A DNA stretch of 64,000 nucleotides from Trogon surrucura (taxonomy: Eukaryota > Chordata > Aves > Trogoniformes > Trogonidae), in contig CM036636.1 of assembly GCA_020746105.1 (NCBI GenBank), positions 6,944,001 to 7,008,000 on the forward strand, given 5' to 3'. A program made the translations under genes and the position numbers. This document shows, one piece after another, positions 59,682-64,000 of the stretch (positions are counted from its first letter, which is position 1; each line of letters begins with the position of its first letter). The notes under the pieces are model-generated. The model searched no databases, was not told where the DNA came from, and was given only the letters and a program-made list of their open reading frames with translations.

Positions 59682-62600
59682 AGCAAAACAAGAGGTGGTG
59701 GTGATGGGAGGGGGGGTGGCATCCAGAAGGCTCGGTCGGTTTGTTATTGTGCGGGAGCCTACAAAAGGGCTGCTGAGGCCGAGAGCTGAAATGCGGCTTT
59801 GGAGCGGGGGGCGTGCGGGGATGGAGGAGTTTGGGCGCTTTGGTGCTGGGCGAGCTCGTTTCGGGAGGTTTGAAAAAGATGGTTTGTTGTTTGGGGGGTT
59901 TGTATTTTGTTAGGTTTTTTTTTTTTTTTTTTTTTAAGAAAGGAGTTTTTCATGTCTGTGCAGGAGCAGATGTGCTGCGAGCTGGGAAAATACTAATGTG
60001 GGTCCTGGGACACATGTGTTGTTCGGGTGGTTTGTTTTGTACCTTTGGTTGCGAACTAGGAAGGGGTTTTTGTGAACCCCTGCTCCCCCCTCCAAGTCAG
60101 CGCTGGCGAAAGGGGTTTGAATGAGCTGGGAGTTGTGGGGTTTGTTAGGAGAGTTGTGTTGTTTTTGCCTTCTGCACAGGCAATGGTGAGATAATCTTTT
60201 GAGTATCAACTCATCAAATATTTGTGTATCGATATTGCTGGTGCTTGAGGCGATAACATACAATGAACATAAATGTTTAGGACTTCAGTAATTCTGTTTC
60301 TTTCTAGGAACAGGTATTAAGTGTAAGCGTGTTGCAGCGACTACATCGTTTGCTGGGGGGGAAGGTACCCTGCCCCTTGCAGGACTGAATCGAGGTTTAT
60401 AGTGGAAGTCGTGTTTGCGATAAGCCTTGTCTTGCAGGTGGGGCCTCCATTGGAATGGGCCCTTGCATGATGTGTAAGTAGCTCGCCCCTGCCTTGGAGA
60501 GCCCCAGTTTGGAGATTCAGCTCCTGATGAGTGGGTTTCTCAGATATAAACTGGGAAAGGGTGTTACTTTTGGACCTGCCTTTCCACCTGCGGTTAAAGC
60601 CCGGTGTCCTAAAAGCTGGTGTTCTGGGCTAGGGACTGGGGAGTGAAGTCAGCTGGAAGAGGTAGAGAGGAGGGAGGCTGGACTGTATTCCGAAAGTGGA
60701 ATTTAAAAAGAGGATGGAAATGGATGGTTTCAGGATGATATCTGTCTGAAAAGTGGAAATAGCTGCCTGCGTTTTTCACTGTTGTAAATGGGCTTTTATC
60801 AGGAGTGCATCTGGGGTCCCCGAGATGCTTGTGGGTTCATCATGGAACTGGCCTAAGAGGTTCCTCCTAGTTGGCAGAGTCTGGTTTTGGAGTATGATAA
60901 AACCTCTCCCAAACGACCTGTTTGAAATAGTCAGCTGCTTTTCTTGTTACAGTTAAAAATTTCAGATGAAAAATCATACTCGGACAAATCACAAATATTG
61001 TTTGAGACTGATGGCTTGGTTTTGGTTGTGTGTTGTTTTTTTTTTTAATTACATATTTCGTCAAGCTAGTAGCAGTACATCTGCTGTCAGCTGTATTTTG
61101 GGGTTGTGCTTAATTTGATATGTACATTCAATATAAGTTGATTTTTAATTTTTTTTTATTGATCTGGTCTGCTTTTCTGCGTGTCTTAAATAGACTAGAC
61201 ATTACACATTTTAGGACACTTTAAGCAGTCTTCACTGGTAAGAAAATACATTTGTACATGGCCTGAGCAGATACATTTCCTTTTTTAACAAAAAATGTAG
61301 TAAGCCACAAGCTTTATATATGTTTCTAAAGTTGTCATTATATACTGCATTGCTTTTTCTAAATTTGTAGTATTTTTATTTGGTCTTACAGTGCATTTTT
61401 TGGTGACCTGTGTGTGCTTGAGAGCGTAAAACTCAGCCAACTGGCTGAAGCTGGAAAAGTAAGTAAATAGGCCGTATGAACACTGGAAAGGAGATGCAGG
61501 TTTTAAAAGTATTTCAGTTTTAATAAATATGAGTAATGTTCCTAAAGAATTTTTTATTAAAATGATTTAACTTTATAGTGACATTTTAATAAAGCCTTTT
61601 ATTAAAGCTTTGTGTAAAACCTAACTTCAAAGGCTAATTAAGTTGAGCAGCCTCCTTCTAGAAGTCGGGGTGGCATTAGAGGCCATGTTTGCCTGACGCA
61701 GCGTGCGGTGGTACCTGACGGAGCCGTGGTAGAAAGACAAACAGCCCGAGGTGTGGGGGGCACTGGTGCTTTTCCACAGCGTCCGATCCCTCTTCAAGCT
61801 GTGGGATCTTGTGCCTGAGGAGCAGCCAGGAAGAATCAGGACCGTGGCTTAGGCTTGTCTGATGGTGCCTCTGGTTTCCCTGAGCTGTACAGTGCAGAGC
61901 CTCTTAGATTATCCATCACAGAATTACTCTCCTCTTTAAAATTCCAAAGTGGTGGTTGCTCAAGGCCTTCATTGTATTTACCTGAGTAATTGAAAGTATT
62001 TAAGGGTGAGCCTGGTTAACTTTAAGTGCTGCAGCACTGAAAATAATAGTAAGCCCTTTTTTTTTTTATTCTGTACAAAGAGACCTTGCTGTAGTGGCAT
62101 TTCCACTTGTAATTGTGCATTCTCTTGCAGGAGTAGAAGCAATATGAACAGGAGAAATGTACTGAATACAGGATGGTAATTTTAGGGGAGGGAGAGGGTT
62201 TATTCTACGGGCTGAACATCTCTGGTCATCTCTGCTCCTCGTTCTTAGATTCCTCGTTTATTCTGCGATTTGGCAATGAGTGTGTTGTCTCAGTATCAGA
62301 CCTTGCTCTTCAGCTAATCGTGCCTTGTAAGTGGGTTTTGTTTTTCATGTGGCACTGACTCATTCTCCTAATAGGTCGATAATTTCACAGCTCCCTGTCA
62401 CTGATTTGTCATTTGGAACAGAAGAAATACAACCGTGAGTCTGTCAGGTACCAGACAAAGAGTTGAAAGCAGAGTGAACAGGTGAAGGCTGGGGAGGTGC
62501 AGCTCTCCTTCACGTTTTTTTCTAACTGCTGAAATGAAGTGACTTGTTTACAGAAGTCATGACAGAATGCTCCTGGAAAGCACCTTCTGAAGGGGTTTTG

Positions 62601-64000
62601 CAGATATGTGCTTAACCCATGTGGTCAGGTTAAAGAGTTGTTTGACAGGAGGGAAAAATGGGGCTTAAAGCAGGAGATTGCATTATAATGTTAAGCCTCA
62701 CTGAAGTGTAGCTTGGGCTCCTTTTGAGTCAGTAACTTGCACTTGTATTCAGGATGTTCTCTGTGTGCGTAAGTGCTTCCTGTGCAGAAGTTACTGGCAA
62801 GTTGGAGTTTATGAAGCATTTATTTCGGAGCAGACCTGTTCAGATGTGTATAGCTATAAATACGATTTTTTAATTTTGTTTACAATTTTTTTTTTGTCTA
62901 GGAGTATTGAATCTGTAATTGAGGCGGACTGGAGGCTGGTGTAGTAGTCCTGAGTTGTTCTTTATTTGCCTGTGGTATTGATTTGGTTGTGAAGCTGCTT
63001 GACTTGCAGTGCCGTGGGATCTGTGGGGATAGACGGCGATTTTGAGGTGTTAAAAGGTGTATGTGCAGTTCTGCAGGGGATCGTTGTATTTACAACCTAA
63101 GTTAGGTGTCTGTATTTTGGTTCTGAATGTTTAAATGTTCAAGAAGGTGCTGGAAATGGCAAGAGGTTACCGTTACATCTTTCAGAGACTACAGATATTA
63201 ATTTATGGAGGACTGAAAACAATCCTGCTTTGAGTGAAAGGGAGGAAGTAATGGCAGGATAATGAAATATGCAAAAGGAGGAGGTGGAAGTGCAACAGCC
63301 TTAAATTTGAAGAAGTGTAGGAAAAATACCAGGAAGAAGGCAAGGACTTGCTAACAGCATGCTAGGATCTGGCCCAGAAGAGGACTCAGGGCTTCAGTTA
63401 GCTGTTGTGAGCATTCTTAATGGCCTTTGAATTTTGGGTGATTAGTGCTTAAGAAGAGTCAGATATATGGTATTTGCGGAGTTAGCGCCCTGATAGAAGA
63501 GATTTGGTGGAGGAATCCTTCCTGGGTAGTGGTTGAGGCATTCTGGACAGGAATTCTAGTGATACGTTGCTGCAAGGAGTGAATAGGGACAGATTTGAAG
63601 AGCTTGTGTTGGGACTTTGCCTCCCCCAGACACTTCTTGTGTGGGAACATAGTGGTTTTTTTGGAAGCATTCTGCTGGGGGGTAGGTTCTTCAGCTGTTC
63701 CTACCTGTATGTGGGCTGGGAGCCCGTACAAAAGCCTCAAGTGCTCTTGCTCGGAGTTTGGAGTGGGCTGTGAAGCAGGCAGGGGAGTAGGGACATGCTC
63801 AAGAAACACTTCTTCATGGCTGGAATAGTGTGAAGTATGAGTTAATCTGTTTCTGAAGTAACCACAGAATCAAGCTCCCACCTAGCAATTGAAACCTTGT
63901 ATCGTGGTATGGGAGCAGATTCACAAGAACTGGGTGTTACTACGGTGTTGGTGTCCTGCATCCGAGCAAAATGTTGCCTTTAGCGATGCCTGTGATCCTG

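Larger units (their letters stand above)
58976..64000 (+). other. PRRC2B: PRRC2B intron 1 (5' part)
   Basis: From the donor at 58976 to the window end I find no PRRC2B coding exon. The start of the intron still lies in the CpG island and carries a G-rich tract at 59030-59100, then a GT microsatellite at 59663-59681 and a 20-base T tract near 59916-59936. Mammalian PRRC2B introns host box C/D snoRNAs (SNORD62). I looked for RUGAUGA and CUGA boxes with suitable spacing here and found none convincing. Confidence 0.55.

Noticed and set aside
60520-60600. TGATGA motif considered as box C of a snoRNA in the PRRC2B intron
   Set aside because: No CUGA box D with terminal stem lies at a suitable distance.

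Overview
The window looks like a vertebrate autosomal segment, most likely from a bird. It carries intron-split genes with GT/AG junctions, CpG-island promoters and long non-coding introns. Its gene order NUP214 > FAM78A (opposite strand) > PLPP7 > PRRC2B matches the block on human 9q34. The four genes fit into about 60 kb, and I could not see any intact LINE, LTR element or DNA transposon. Low repeat content and compactness suggest a sauropsid microchromosome; this is an inference, and the species cannot be named from the sequence alone.

Layout. Positions 1-3.6 kb hold the 3' end of NUP214 (+), with three terminal coding exons that encode the last FG repeats and the C-terminal tail. From 3.8 to about 9.8 kb is intergenic DNA. 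FAM78A lies on the minus strand. Its last coding exon is at 13800-14328, its first recognised coding exon at 22031-22293, a probable long 3'UTR reaches toward 9.86 kb, and a CpG-island promoter sits at about 23.0-24.05 kb. PLPP7 (+) starts at 28947, has one 11.7 kb intron, and ends at 41480 with a poly(A) signal at 41947. From 42 to 58.5 kb is intergenic DNA with an isolated CpG-rich islet carrying a CTCF-like motif (about 52.1 kb) and a cluster of GATA motifs (48.1-48.5 kb). From 58.5 kb a large CpG island with two good splice donors marks the non-coding first exon of what synteny says is PRRC2B (+). The rest of the window is its first intron, and no PRRC2B coding exon is reached.

The genes do not form an operon-like unit. 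FAM78A and PLPP7 are divergently arranged about 5 kb apart. The likely promoter of PLPP7 carries a tight E-box / M-CAT / MEF2 / E-box cluster, in keeping with the known muscle role of this nuclear-envelope protein. The N-terminus of FAM78A (MGCIQSIS) resembles the dual-acylation signal of Yes and Lyn, which suggests membrane anchoring if translation starts there. I did not find a new multi-gene system. The items worth following up are regulatory, splicing and start-site observations. Most other open frames are GC-rich chance frames or frames that start at non-ATG codons.
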